Shown here one piece after another: positions 18,492-28,188 of a stretch of DNA of 61,026 bases. This stretch comes from JAYZAP01 sp964645285 (GTDB lineage Bacteria > Pseudomonadota > Alphaproteobacteria > JAAXGF01). A model generated the notes under the pieces. The model was not told the origin of the DNA, made no database searches, and saw nothing but the letters and a program-made list of their open reading frames with translations. The stretch spans positions 1-61,026 of the forward strand of contig CAZYDR010000006.1 in NCBI GenBank assembly GCA_964645285.1. The letters are read 5' to 3'. Position 1 is the first letter of the stretch. Each line of letters opens with the position of its first letter. The translations under genes and the position numbers were made by a program.

Positions 18492-19622
18492 ATGCCGGCC
18501 AGCAATGAAAATTTCGATGTCATCGTCATCGGCGGCGGCATCGCCGGGGCCAGCGCCGCCTACCATTTGGCGCCCAACGCCTCGGTCGTGGTTCTCGAAG
18601 CCGAAGACGCGCCGGGCTATCACACCACCGGCCGTTCGGCGGCGCTTTTCGTTCCGCCAGGCCCCAACCCGACGCCGGTTGAAGCCCTGGTCAATGGCAG
18701 CGAGGCATTTTTCCAGTCGCCGCCCGACGGCTTTGTCGATCATCCCCTGACAAGCCCTCTGGGGGCGCTCACGGTCGCCGGGCCGGAAGACGAGGCGGGG
18801 CTGGAAGCGATGATCACGGGCGGCGCTCTCGGCCAGCGCCTCAACCAGGCGGAGACCCTCGAGCTATGCGCAGCCATGCGGCCCGAGTGCGCCACCGCCG
18901 GCCTGATTGATTTCGGCGTGGTGAACATCGATGTCCACAGGCTGCTGCAAGGCTATTTGCGAGGCGTGACCACGTCCGGCGGACGCCTCGTTACCGGCGC
19001 CAGAGTGACAACTCTGAAACGGAGCGACGGCCTGTGGGCCGTGGAGACGGCGGCCGGGTATTTCGCGGCGCCCGTGGTCATCAATGCGGCCGGCGCCTGG
19101 GCCGACACCATGGCAGAAGCGGCCGGCATTACCACCATCGGGCTGGTGCCCAAGCGACGCACGGTAATCAACTTCGACGCCCCGACGGAGATCGACTGCA
19201 CCGGATTTCCCATCGTCGGCGACATGGCCGACAGTTATTTCTTTCGCCCCGAGGCAGGCGGCCTCATGGCCAGCCCGGCCGACGAGACGCCGTCACCACC
19301 CTGCGACGCCCAGCCCGATGAAATCGATATGGCGATCATCGTCGATCGCATGCAACGAGCGACCCTGTTCGAGATTTCCCGCATTACCCATAGCCGCGCC
19401 GGTTTGCGTAGTTTCACACCCGACAATGCGCCGGCGGTGGGTATGGCGCCGGACGCCGAGGGCTTCATGTGGCTAGCCGGTCAGGGCGGTTTCGGGATCG
19501 AGACCTCGCCGGCAATGGGCCGTATCGCAGCCGCCCTCGCCCAAGGCGACGCATTTCCCACCACGGCCGATCTGACGGGTATTACCGCCGACGATCTCCG
19601 TCCAGACCGCTTCACCCCGTAG
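18492..19622 (+). CDS. FAD-dependent oxidoreductase (DAO family)
   Basis: A 376-residue flavoprotein of the D-amino-acid oxidase/glycine oxidase superfamily. The dinucleotide motif VIGGGIAGASAAYHL is near residues 11-25, the second FAD segment is VVNIDVHRLLQGYLRG and VVINAAGAWAD, and the C-terminal GQGGFGIETSPAMGRIAA is typical of DAO proteins. It would oxidise an amino or hydroxy acid and pass electrons to oxygen or a quinone. The ATG at 18492 was chosen for family length; an open frame extends 87 bp upstream. It is divergent from amidohydrolase copy B, so it may act on a hydrolysis product, an inference from position only. Confidence 0.85.
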   Translation: MPASNENFDVIVIGGGIAGASAAYHLAPNASVVVLEAEDAPGYHTTGRSAALFVPPGPNPTPVEALVNGSEAFFQSPPDGFVDHPLTSPLGALTVAGPEDEAGLEAMITGGALGQRLNQAETLELCAAMRPECATAGLIDFGVVNIDVHRLLQGYLRGVTTSGGRLVTGARVTTLKRSDGLWAVETAAGYFAAPVVINAAGAWADTMAEAAGITTIGLVPKRRTVINFDAPTEIDCTGFPIVGDMADSYFFRPEAGGLMASPADETPSPPCDAQPDEIDMAIIVDRMQRATLFEISRITHSRAGLRSFTPDNAPAVGMAPDAEGFMWLAGQGGFGIETSPAMGRIAAALAQGDAFPTTADLTGITADDLRPDRFTP

Positions 19623-19682
19623 CAGAACGAAAATCGGGCGACCGAAGCCACCCGAAATTTCGCCCTCTTGGATAGGGAGAGA

Positions 19683-19702
19683 CTCTACGTATTGCTGTAG
19701 AG
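19683..19702 (-). terminator. Weak hairpin after chemoreceptor gene
   Basis: A short hairpin, CTCTAC-(8 nt)-GTAGAG, lies directly after the chemoreceptor stop on the minus strand and is followed by a pyrimidine-rich TCTCTCCC tract. It is a plausible weak terminator between two convergent genes. Confidence 0.35.
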
Positions 19703-19704
19703 CA

Positions 19705-21828
19705 TTATGCCGCCCGTACTTCAGAGAGGAATTTATCGATCTCGGCGCGCAGCAGTTCGCCCTGTTTGGCAAGTTCACTGGCCGAACTCAATACCTGACC
19801 AGCCGCGGTGCCGGTCTCCGACACCGCCTGGTTGACACCGGCGATGTTGGACGACACTTCCTGGGCCTGTTGGCTGTTGCTGCTGATCTAGCCGGTCGCC
19901 GCACCCTGCTCTTCGATTGCAGAGGCGATGGCCGTCACCGACCCTTCGGTGGCACCCTGGATCGCGCCGAACTGAGCGGCGATCTCTTCGGTCGCCTTGG
20001 CGGTTTGCGTCGCCAGGCTCTTGACCTCGGAGGCAACAATCGCGAAGCCCTTGCCGGCGTTCCCGGCACGGGCCACCTCAATCGTGGCGTTGGGGGCCAG
20101 CAGGTTGGTCTGGCTGGCGATATCGCTAATGATCTCGACCACTTCGCCGATCTCCTGCGAACTCTCGGGCAGACCCTGGACCGACTGGTTGGTCTTCTCG
20201 GCGTCATCGACCGCGTCCTTGGCCATGATCGCCTGGGCCACCTGACGAGCGATCTCGTTGATCGAACTCGACATCTCCTCGGCCGCGGCAGAGACCGTCT
20301 GGACGTTGGTCGAGGCCTGTTCCGAAGCAGCAGCCGCCTGGCTCTGACGACTGGTCTCCTCGGAGGTGGAAGACATGGACTCGGCCGCCGACTGCATTTC
20401 CGAGGCCCCTGAAGAGACCGCGTCGACGACGCCCTTGACGCCCTGTTCGAGGCTGTCGGCCAAGTCGAGCAGAGCTTGGCGCTTGTCCTCTTCGGCCTTG
20501 CGCTCCTGTTCGATCCTTTCCTCGACCAAGCGCTCGGCTTCGACGGCTTTTTCCTTGAACACCTGGACCGCGCCGGCCATTTCGCCAACCTCGTCCAAAC
20601 GCTCGGCGCCCTCGACATCGACCGACGTATCGCCCTGGGCCAGCCGGCCCATGACGGCAGTCATCTTGCCAATCGGCCTGGCAATGCCGTTGCCGATGAA
20701 CCACGCGAGCACGAGACCGACCGCGACGGCCGCGGCGACAGTCACCGCGATGATAACGAAGGTCGTGCTGACGGTCTCGGTGTTGCTCGCCTGGCGGACT
20801 TCCATAAGACCGGCTTCCTCGGCCTCGAACTCGGCCATCAGTCCCCGGAAAGCACGAAGTACTGCTTGCCGCGAGCCTCGCCGATGAGATCGGCCATGTC
20901 GTCCATGGTCCGGGCACTACCGACCTTGCGGCGCAGTGCAATGGTCGGCTCGGTGACGTTCTCCTGCCACTCGCCGATGGTCTGCTCGATCTCGGCCAAC
21001 AACTGCACCTGGGCCGGGTTGTCGCTGACGGTTTCACTCAGGCTCGCGACAAGTTCATGGAACCGTTTGGCGCCGCCCGTGTAAGGCGCCAGGAAGTCTT
21101 CCTGGCCGGCCAGCAGGTAACCCCGCATGCCGGTCTCCATGTCGACCGCGACCGACAGGATGTCGTTGGCCTGGCCGATCACACCGTAGGTGTGGGTAAC
21201 CCACTCCTCGTTCTGGTTCATGACCTGGAGATCCGACGTGACCTTGGTTCCAGCGCTGCCCGCCTTCTCCTGACGTTCGGTGATCAGGCCTTTTTCAACA
21301 TCGCTGAAGGCCGCGATCAGAACCCGGAAGGCGTCGAAGTATTTCTTGCCTTCCTGACGCGCGACCAAGGTCTGGATGTCCTGTAGGGGCCGCGAGCCGG
21401 CGTTGACCTGGCCGCGCAAGGCGATTGCCTGTTCGGTCACGTTGGCGACCCAGTCGCTGATCAGCGTCTCGGCTTCCTGGAACCGCGCAACCTGCGCCGG
21501 GTTATCCTTGACCGTATTTTGCAACGCTGCCATGCCGTCGAAGAGGGATGCCTTGCCGGCATTGTAGGGATCGAGGAAGCCTACCTCGCCGGCCAGCATA
21601 TAGCCGCGCATGCCGGTTTCCATATCGACGGCCGAGGATACGATCGCCGCCGCGTCACCCAACACTACATGGGATGACCGACCTGTTCGTTGGTATCGAC
21701 GATGCTGTCGATGCTGTAGATGCTGATGCCGCCAAGCATCATCAAGAGGACCAGAGGCAGCAAATGCCGATCAGGATTTTCGGCTTTGTCTTCAAATTCG
21801 TAAATTTTTCCATGTTCAAGAAGTTCAT
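19705..21828 (-). pseudogene. Methyl-accepting chemotaxis protein, multiply disrupted
   Basis: A chemoreceptor of about 700 residues when reassembled. The start MNFLNMEKFTN at 21828 has an AGGAGAAC ribosome site. Then come a hydrophobic segment, two repeated CHASE3-like modules (each with a VDMETGMRGYxLAG motif, near 21620 and 21140), a second membrane helix, a HAMP domain (about 20720-20560) and the MA signalling domain. Frames change near 21770, 21665 and 20855, and an in-frame TAG at 19888 cuts off the last 60 residues, which remain readable to a stop at 19705. The hairpin tip, normally NLLALNATIEAARAGE, reads NLLAPNATIEVARAGN. It is probably non-functional unless several breaks are sequence errors. 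Confidence 0.8.
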
Positions 21829-22395
21829 CGTGTTCTCCTGGATTGTGAAGGCCGCCGCTTGGCGCGATCGTCCCTCCCATGAGTTGAGCCGAACAATTGC
21901 TTGTCGGCTGAGCTCGTGTTCCACATCGCCGGAAAGGCACGTCCCGGAGACAGTCTCCAGGTCGCCAGCATGGATGATCCGCCTCGTCGAAACCCATGCT
22001 TCGGAACCCTGATACGCCCGCCGTAACGAGTTTCGGGCGCATCCCGGCTTGGTTAAGGAGGAGTGTATGTTTTAGATATTTGACAAAGTACTAATCATAA
22101 CGTGTTACAACTAATCAGCGTTAACCGATCTGAATTTTCGGATGTGGCCATGAAAATTCGTTTCGTTACAGAACATTAGATGCGATCGGCAGCCACCGGA
22201 TCGCGTACGTTTCATCGGGCCGAGTCACGCAGGCAAAAAAACTTCAAAAAATTCCAAGACGCGACGGCTTGTTACCGACCCGGCGAGACGGCGGAAATCG
22301 ATCGTCGGAGTTTGATGGCGATTGCCAGCGATCACCTCGGCGCGGCGCCGGCTTGTCCAATCGGACAGGCGCCTACTTCGTTTGGGTGGCCCAGC
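21829..22395. other. 567-bp intergenic region, AT-rich core
   Basis: No gene is supported here. The stretch 22060-22180 is distinctly AT-rich against the GC-rich surroundings and probably contains the chemoreceptor promoter. On the plus strand a strong AAGGAGGA ribosome site (22055-22062) precedes ATG TTT TAG, a two-codon frame (22067-22075). A hairpin at 22351-22370 follows the amidinotransferase gene. Confidence 0.5.
22351..22370 (-). terminator. Possible terminator hairpin after amidinotransferase gene
   Basis: An 8-bp stem, GCTTGTCC-AATC-GGACAGGC with one G-U pair, lies about 25 bp after the stop of the minus-strand amidinotransferase gene. No T-run follows, so the call is weak. Confidence 0.35.
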
Positions 22396-23283
22396 TTATA
22401 CGGGATCGCGCCGTAGCGCCTGAGCCATGCAATGCACGCCGCCGCCGCCCCGGGTGAACATGGAGACGTCCGGGTCGAAGACTTCGAAACCCTGGGCCCG
22501 CAAACGGGCATTGAGGTCCTTACTGGCCGCTGTCGAGACAACCTTGTCATTGCCCAGAGACACCACGTTGCAGCCGAGTTCCATGGTATCGCGGTAACTG
22601 ACCGGGATAATCTCAATCTTCTTGGCCTTGAGCCAATCGATGATCCAGTCGTCGGTGGTATCGAGACATACCGCCGCCAGCCTGTAGCCGAGCATGCAGA
22701 CCATGAGATCGATGTGGACGTAGTGCTCGGCCATGGGCGCCAGCTTGACCTCCCAGCCGCGGTCCTCGAACCAGCCTTGAACCTGCTTGGCGGCGGGCTC
22801 CTGGGTGCGCTCGCCGCAGAATCCGATGAGCACGCACTCGGGTTCGATGATGTCAAAATCGCCACCCTCGAAGGACGACGCGGTGACCATGTTGAAAATC
22901 GGGATGCCGGTTTCCTGATAGAACCGGATCACCGGTGCGTACTCGCCACGGCGCCACCACTGGGCCATTTGCGTGACCACCGCGCCATACGGGGTCATGA
23001 AACTCGAGTCGCGGGCGTAGACCTGATAGGGCAGCGCCTCCTCGGGATCGAGATAATGCACGGTAACGCCGGACTCTTCGTAGGCCTGAACCATCTCACC
23101 ATGTTGCTTCTGGGCAAGCTGGCGGTCAAAAGTGTCGCCGCTACGGAGCGTCGCCTTGGAGATCGAGCTGGTAGGCAGCCAGTGAAAATAATCGGGCTTG
23201 CAGAGCAGTACATCGCGGAGCACGCCATACTCCGAGTTGGCGCCCCAGCCGTTAGGGTTTTCAATCTCTGTCGCGTTCATCAT
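22396..23283 (-). CDS. Amidinotransferase-fold enzyme (arginine deiminase/DDAH-like)
   Basis: A 295-residue protein of the guanidino-group modifying enzyme superfamily (arginine deiminase, dimethylargininase, amidinotransferases). The catalytic Cys lies near the C-terminus in GGGGVHCMAQAL. The catalytic His is in the HYVHIDLMVCML segment, and acidic substrate-binding residues are in ARDSSFMTP and EGGDFD. It could hydrolyse methylarginine or arginine, or transfer an amidino group; the motif set does not decide. Two adjacent ATGs at 23283 and 23280 follow a CGGGGAC site. It is divergent from the AruI-like decarboxylase across 105 bp, consistent with a guanidino-compound role. Confidence 0.85.
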   Translation of the reverse strand: MMNATEIENPNGWGANSEYGVLRDVLLCKPDYFHWLPTSSISKATLRSGDTFDRQLAQKQHGEMVQAYEESGVTVHYLDPEEALPYQVYARDSSFMTPYGAVVTQMAQWWRRGEYAPVIRFYQETGIPIFNMVTASSFEGGDFDIIEPECVLIGFCGERTQEPAAKQVQGWFEDRGWEVKLAPMAEHYVHIDLMVCMLGYRLAAVCLDTTDDWIIDWLKAKKIEIIPVSYRDTMELGCNVVSLGNDKVVSTAASKDLNARLRAQGFEVFDPDVSMFTRGGGGVHCMAQALRRDPV

Positions 23284-23388
23284 TGTCCCCGAGATATGGT
23301 GCAAATTCCTGAGCGCAACGGTATCATCGCCCCTTGGTTTATACCAGCGCGGGCGTACCGTCGGCGCTTGATGGATTGGGAGAAGACA

Positions 23389-24993
23389 ATGCGCAGCAAC
23401 GCCACCTGCGGCCAGGCCGTCACCTCGCTTCTCGAAGCCTATGGCGTCGATACCGTGTTCGGTATTCCGGGCGTTCATACCCTCGAGCTTTATCGCGGCC
23501 TCGGTGACACCGAGATCCGCCATATTCAGCCGCGCCACGAGCAGGGCGCCGGGTTCATGGCCGACGGCTATGCCCGCGCTTCGGGCCGCCCCGGGGTGTG
23601 CTATCTGATCACCGGCCCCGGCGTCACCAACGCGGCCACGCCGATCGGCCAGGCCTTCTCCGACTCCATGCCCATGCTGGTCATCTCCAGCACCAACGCC
23701 AGCCCGGATCTCGGCATGCGCCGTGGCCGGCTACACGAGATTACCGACCAGGATGCGGTGACCAAGCCGATAACCGCGTTCAGCAAGACGGCGCCGAGCC
23801 ATGCCGAGGTGCCCAACCTGATAGCCGAGGCCTTTGCCGTGTTCCGCAACGGGCGGCCGCGGCCGGTTCACATCTCCCTGCCGCTTGACGTCATTGACGC
23901 GCCGGCCGACTACGGCAACCGGGTGCGCAACCCGGCGCCGCCGCCGACGCCGCCGGCCGAGGCTATCGAGGCCGCCGCCGAAGCCCTCAGGGGCGCCAAA
24001 CGCCCGGTCTTAATCGTTGGCGGCGGGACCGTCGATTGCGCCCCGGCAGTTCGCGCCCTGGCCGAAGCCATCGGTACCGTGGTCATGACGACGATTGCCG
24101 CCAAGGGCGTGGTACCCGACGGCCACCCCCTGAGCATCGGCGCCACAATGTCGCTTGAACCCACCCTCAATTTGCTGGGCACCGCCGACGTGGTGCTGGT
24201 CGCCGGCAGCGAACTGTCCGAGACCGATACCTGGGCCGAAGAGCTACAGTTCAACGGCACGCTGATCCGCATCGATATCGAGGCCTCGACGACCCAGCGC
24301 GACTACACCGCCGATGTCGCTCTGGTCGGCGACGCCGGCCGCACCCTGTCGGCCCTGTTGCGCCACCTCGACGGCCACACCGCGATGGGCGGGATCAGCG
24401 ATGACGAACTCGCCGAGCTGCGGGAGAAGAACGCCGTGCGGTCTCCGCTTCAGCGCAAACATGTGAAGGTGTTAGATGCGCTTCGCGCAGCGCTTCCCGA
24501 TGACGGCATTGTCGCCAGCGACGTCACCCAGATCGCCTACACCGGCAACTTCCATTTTCCCTGCTCGAATCCGCGCCAATGGTTCCATCCGTCAGGTTAT
24601 TGCACCCTGGGCTGGGCCATGCCGGCGGCGATCGGTGCCAAGCTGGCGCTGCCCGACACGGCGGTTTCGGCAATTGCCGGCGACGGCGGCTTCCTGTTCA
24701 CCGCGCCCGAGCTGGGCACCGCGGTAGAGCAGAAACTACCGATCCCGATCATCCTGTGGAACAACGACGGCCTGGGCGAAATCCGCGACGGCATGATCGC
24801 TAAGGACATTCCCGAGATCGGCGTCAATCCGGTCAACCCGGATTATCTCAAGCTCGCTGAGTCTTTCGGCTGTTACGCCACTCGCCCGGACAGCCTCGAA
24901 GCGTTGCAGGCGGCGATCTCCAACGCCTTCACAGCCGACGCGCCGACCTTGATCGAAGTCCGTCAGGATTCGCCTTTCCTGGAAGACGCTTAA
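23389..24993 (+). CDS. 5-guanidino-2-oxopentanoate decarboxylase-like ThDP enzyme
   Basis: A 534-residue thiamine-diphosphate enzyme of the acetolactate synthase/benzoylformate decarboxylase group. The activating Glu sits in RHEQGAGFMADGYAR, a central Rossmann domain spans about residues 200-330, and the GDG ThDP-magnesium motif runs GDGGFLFTAPELGTA to NND. The overall pattern and the LHEITDQDA segment recall AruI, which decarboxylates the 2-oxo acid of arginine to 4-guanidinobutyraldehyde in the arginine transaminase pathway. The adjacent guanidino enzyme supports this, but no AruH transaminase or aldehyde dehydrogenase is nearby. The ATG at 23389 has a GGGAGAAG site; an in-frame ATG at 23371 is less likely. 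The end overlaps the convergent aldolase gene by four bases. Confidence 0.82.
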   Translation: MRSNATCGQAVTSLLEAYGVDTVFGIPGVHTLELYRGLGDTEIRHIQPRHEQGAGFMADGYARASGRPGVCYLITGPGVTNAATPIGQAFSDSMPMLVISSTNASPDLGMRRGRLHEITDQDAVTKPITAFSKTAPSHAEVPNLIAEAFAVFRNGRPRPVHISLPLDVIDAPADYGNRVRNPAPPPTPPAEAIEAAAEALRGAKRPVLIVGGGTVDCAPAVRALAEAIGTVVMTTIAAKGVVPDGHPLSIGATMSLEPTLNLLGTADVVLVAGSELSETDTWAEELQFNGTLIRIDIEASTTQRDYTADVALVGDAGRTLSALLRHLDGHTAMGGISDDELAELREKNAVRSPLQRKHVKVLDALRAALPDDGIVASDVTQIAYTGNFHFPCSNPRQWFHPSGYCTLGWAMPAAIGAKLALPDTAVSAIAGDGGFLFTAPELGTAVEQKLPIPIILWNNDGLGEIRDGMIAKDIPEIGVNPVNPDYLKLAESFGCYATRPDSLEALQAAISNAFTADAPTLIEVRQDSPFLEDA

Positions 24994-25751
24994 TCGCGGA
25001 AGCTGCTGTCCTCGCGGTCGAGTTCTTCGATCAGGGCTTCCCAGGCCAGGTTCTTGCCGGTGCCCGTCCGGTCCCAGTAGGACTGGGCGATGTATTCGCA
25101 GGCCTCTTCCGAGGGATGAACGATGGGTGAGCCGGTCGCCATGGCATCAAGCTGGGTCTTGCACGAAATTTCCAGGTTGAACATGGTGATAAACGCTTCG
25201 GCGACGCTTATCCCGGTGGTCAGCAGGCCGTGGTTGCGCATAACCATGGCATTGTGATCACCCAGAGCATCGGCCAATGCGGCGCATTCCTCGGACTCGT
25301 TGGCGAAGCCGCCGTAGTCGTGGTAGCCGACCCTATTGTGGAACGCCATGGCGTGTTGGCTGATCGGCAGCACACCGCATTCGAGCATTGAGAGAGCGAC
25401 GCCGGCGCGGGTGTGGGTGTGGAGCGAGCATTGCACGTCGGGCCGCGCGCCCAGCACCGCACCATGGATGATGAAGCCCGCCCAGTTGGCGCCCCTCTCT
25501 CCACCGCTGACCACATTGCCCTCGAGATCCACTTCCACCAGGCTCGACGCCGTGATCCTGTTGAACAGCACGCCATAGGGATTGAGCAGAAAATGCCCGT
25601 CGTTCCCGGGCAGCCGGGCCGCCACATGGGTGTAGATCAAATCGGTCATGGCGTACTTGTGCATCAGGCGGTAACAGGCCGCGAGCTGAACCCTGATTTC
25701 GTACTCTTCGGTATCGCGGGGCGCAATCCGGGCGGCGGCGGTAGCTGACAT
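24990..25751 (-). CDS. Class II aldolase/adducin family protein
   Basis: A 253-residue protein with the class II aldolase/adducin fold. The zinc-ligand histidines are visible in the LHTHTRAGVA motif and the MRNHGLLTTG motif, and a substrate Glu would lie in the intervening segment. Relatives cleave or epimerise sugar phosphates (fuculose aldolase, ribulose epimerase), but many of this 250-residue bacterial type are uncharacterised. The ATG at 25751 has a GGAGAATTGAG site; the frame open to 25811 lacks one. Its tail overlaps that of the ThDP enzyme, so the two are convergent and not one operon. Confidence 0.88.
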   Translation of the reverse strand: MSATAAARIAPRDTEEYEIRVQLAACYRLMHKYAMTDLIYTHVAARLPGNDGHFLLNPYGVLFNRITASSLVEVDLEGNVVSGGERGANWAGFIIHGAVLGARPDVQCSLHTHTRAGVALSMLECGVLPISQHAMAFHNRVGYHDYGGFANESEECAALADALGDHNAMVMRNHGLLTTGISVAEAFITMFNLEISCKTQLDAMATGSPIVHPSEEACEYIAQSYWDRTGTGKNLAWEALIEELDREDSSFRD

Positions 25752-25870
25752 CTCAATTCTCCTTACCAAAAAGATTTGCGCCACAATGGCCTCGGCCGTC
25801 CATGCGGCCAATGAATCACGGCCATGCTTTGTCTTTGACTAGGTGATGGCGCGGCCCGATGATGAATGCC

Positions 25871-26500
25871 ATGGTGGCAAGGCATTGGATTATCACCCTT
25901 ATAGCCGCGGCCGACGTGATCGCCGGGTCCGCTATTGCCGAGCCATGACTACGGGGGGCTTGACCTTCAGTGACGAATACGGCGGCTTCAGAATTGCCTC
26001 AGTGTCGGGCAGCGGCACGTTGGCTAACCCGTTCGTGATAGCCGAGGAAATAACCGGGCCGCCCTCGGCGGTGTTGCTTATCGAGGGACTGGCGCCTGAG
26101 TTCGGCAATCGGGTCGACACTCGTCACCACACCGGCTTCGCCCTGCGCAAGATCGTCCACAACAGCACGCCGTTCATCTGGACTTTCATGGAGTTCGAAT
26201 TGCAGCAGATCTTCGGCGTTTCCAGCGACTACCTGGACGGTCTGTCGTTCGGCCAGGGTTCGACCACGGGCAAACCCTTCCGCTCGGACCAGTTCAATGA
26301 CTTTCTCGAGCGCGACGAACCGGCTGATTCGATCATCTTCGACGACGGCTACCTGCGTTCCGGCCAGTCAGCCGTATTCGACATTATCGTCACCGACACC
26401 ACACCGATCCCCGTGTTCTTTCTGATCCAGCAGCCCAATCGCCCCACGGTGCAGTTGTTCATCGACGACGCCAAGCACATACGACGACGCCAAGCACATA
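25871..26500 (+). CDS. Exported protein of unknown function, frameshifted
   Basis: A signal peptide (MVARHWIITLIAAADVIAG, cleavage near SAIA) starts at the ATG at 25871, in a different frame from the body. One missing base near 25942-25944 joins it to TTGGLTFSDEYGGFRIAS. The body of about 170 residues is beta-rich, ends with VTDTTPIPVFFLIQQPNRP and has no recognisable catalytic motif. I believe similar exported proteins occur in Rhodospirillales but know no function. The frame reads on into the cyclase gene only because a 19-bp unit is repeated at 26463-26500. With a single copy it would stop two codons later at TAA (DDAKHIQ stop). Confidence 0.65.
26463..26500. repeat. 19-bp perfect tandem repeat at gene junction
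   Basis: Two exact adjacent copies of a 19-bp unit (26463-26481 and 26482-26500, beginning CGACGACGCC and ending GCACATA). Nineteen is not a multiple of three, so the second copy changes the frame. It fuses the exported protein to the cyclase. It could be a recent slippage event or an assembly error. Confidence 0.9.
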
Positions 26501-28187
26501 CAATAACGCGGATCCTGCGATCCTGGTCGGGAATGGTGTTGCTCGTTTACCTGGCGACCCATTTCATCAATCATGCCCTGGGCCTGATTTCCCTCGACGC
26601 CATGGAAATTGGGCGCGACTGGTTCGTTGCTTTTTGGCGCCATTGGGCCGGCACCCTGGCGCTCTACGGCTCCTTGGTCGGTCATTCGGCACTGGTGCTG
26701 TGGTCGCTCTATCAGCGCCGTAGCCTGCGCATGCCAAGCTGGGAGGCCCGCCAGATTTTTTTCGGTCTGCTTATCCCGTTGCTCCTGGCCGAGCATGTTG
26801 TCGGCACCCGCTACCTCAATCAGGTATACGGCGTCGGCGACACCTATACCTATGTGATCCTGGTGATCTGGGACTTCGCGCCGAAAAAAGGCGTGCAGCA
26901 GACCGTGACCTTGATTTTCGCCTGGCATCACGGCTGCGTCGGCCTGCATTTCTGGCTGCGCATCAAGCCGTGGTATCCCCGGCTCGTCCCCTATCTCTAC
27001 AGTAGCGCCCTGCTGCTCCCGACCCTGAGCCTGCTCGGTTTCGCCAATGCGGGACAGGAAATCAGCGTGTTGGCCCGTGACAGCGCCTGGTTGGAGGCGG
27101 TACTAACCGGCCTGCCCTTCCCCGACGAGGCCATGGTGGGCGACGCCTACGAGCTGCGCGACAGGCTTTACATTCTGTACGCCATATTGCTCCTGACCGT
27201 GGTCGCGACCCGTCTTCTACGCTCCATCTGGGAACACCGCAGCGGCGTCTATTATATGTCCTATCCCGGTGAACGACGGGCCCGCCTGACCAGCGGCATG
27301 ACCATTCTCGAAGCCAGCCGTACCGCCGGCATTCCCCACGCCGAGGTCTGTGGCGGGCGGGGGCGCTGCTCGACCTGCCGGGTTCGCGTCGGTAGCGGGC
27401 TGGACGACCTCGGACCGCCGGATGCGGATGAACGACAAGTCCTGGACCGGGTTGGCGCCGCGCCTAATGTCCGTCTCGCCTGCCAGACCCGGCCGAGCTG
27501 TAATTTGGCCATTACGCCGTTGATGCCGCCCACGGCATCACCCGGCGACAGCCGGTTACGGCCCGGTAATCTGCAGGGCAGTGAGCAGGAAATTGCNNNN
27601 NNNNNNTTGCCATTCTGTTCGCCAATCTCCGCGCTTTCACCAAGATGTCCGAGAGCAAGCTGCCCTACGATGTGGTGTTTCTGCTCAACCGGTATTTCCG
27701 CGCCATGGGCGAGGTGGTTGAGCAAAGTGGCGGCCAGATCGACAAGTTCATTGGCAATGGCGTCATGGCCCTGTTCGGCATCACCTCGGGACCCGGTCAG
27801 GGGTGCCGCCAGACTTTGGCCGGCGCCCGGGCCATGGCGGCCCAGCTTGAAGACCTCAACCACAGCCTGATCGACGATCTCGACGAGCCGTTGCGCATCG
27901 GCATCGGCATTCATACCGAGCCCGCCATCGTCGGCGAGATGGGCTATGCGGACGCGGTGTCCATGACCGCCATCGGCGACGCGATCAATACCGCCAGCCG
28001 CCTTGAGACCCTGACTAAGGAACACCATTGCCAACTCATCATCTCGGACCAAGTGGAACAGCGCGCCGGGGTTGACCTGTCGGCCTACGCAAGTTACCAG
28101 ATCGAGGTGCGCGGTCGCAACGAGCCACTGACCATCCGGGTCATTACCGACGCCAGAACACTGGGCGATGCCCTCGCGGCAGACTAA
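26501..28187 (+). CDS. Membrane Fe-S/class III adenylate cyclase-like protein, contains gap
   Basis: A membrane protein with about six hydrophobic helices (THFINHALGLISLDAME through about 27240), then a plant-type [2Fe-2S] ferredoxin domain with cysteines at 27349-27474 (VCGGRGRCSTC and later LACQ). A class III nucleotide cyclase domain follows the 10-N gap at 27597-27606. This order is known in redox- or heme-linked bacterial cyclases. Both metal-binding aspartates expected in FADLRGFT and IGDGVMALFG are Asn here (codons at 27624 and 27756), so catalysis is doubtful. The start is uncertain because of the upstream tandem repeat, and the frame across the gap is unknown. The STAS-MlaE gene follows one base after the stop. 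Confidence 0.75.
27597..27606. other. Assembly gap (10 N)
   Basis: Ten N bases lie between the ferredoxin and cyclase domains of one gene. The frame to the right differs from that to the left, so the true gap length is unlikely to be exactly ten. Confidence 0.98.
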
Positions 28188-28188
28188 T

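Noticed and set aside
22396..23538. A longer amidinotransferase protein starting at 23538
   Set aside because: The added 85 residues are antisense to the ThDP enzyme start and have no similarity to the family. The ATG pair at 23283/23280 fits.
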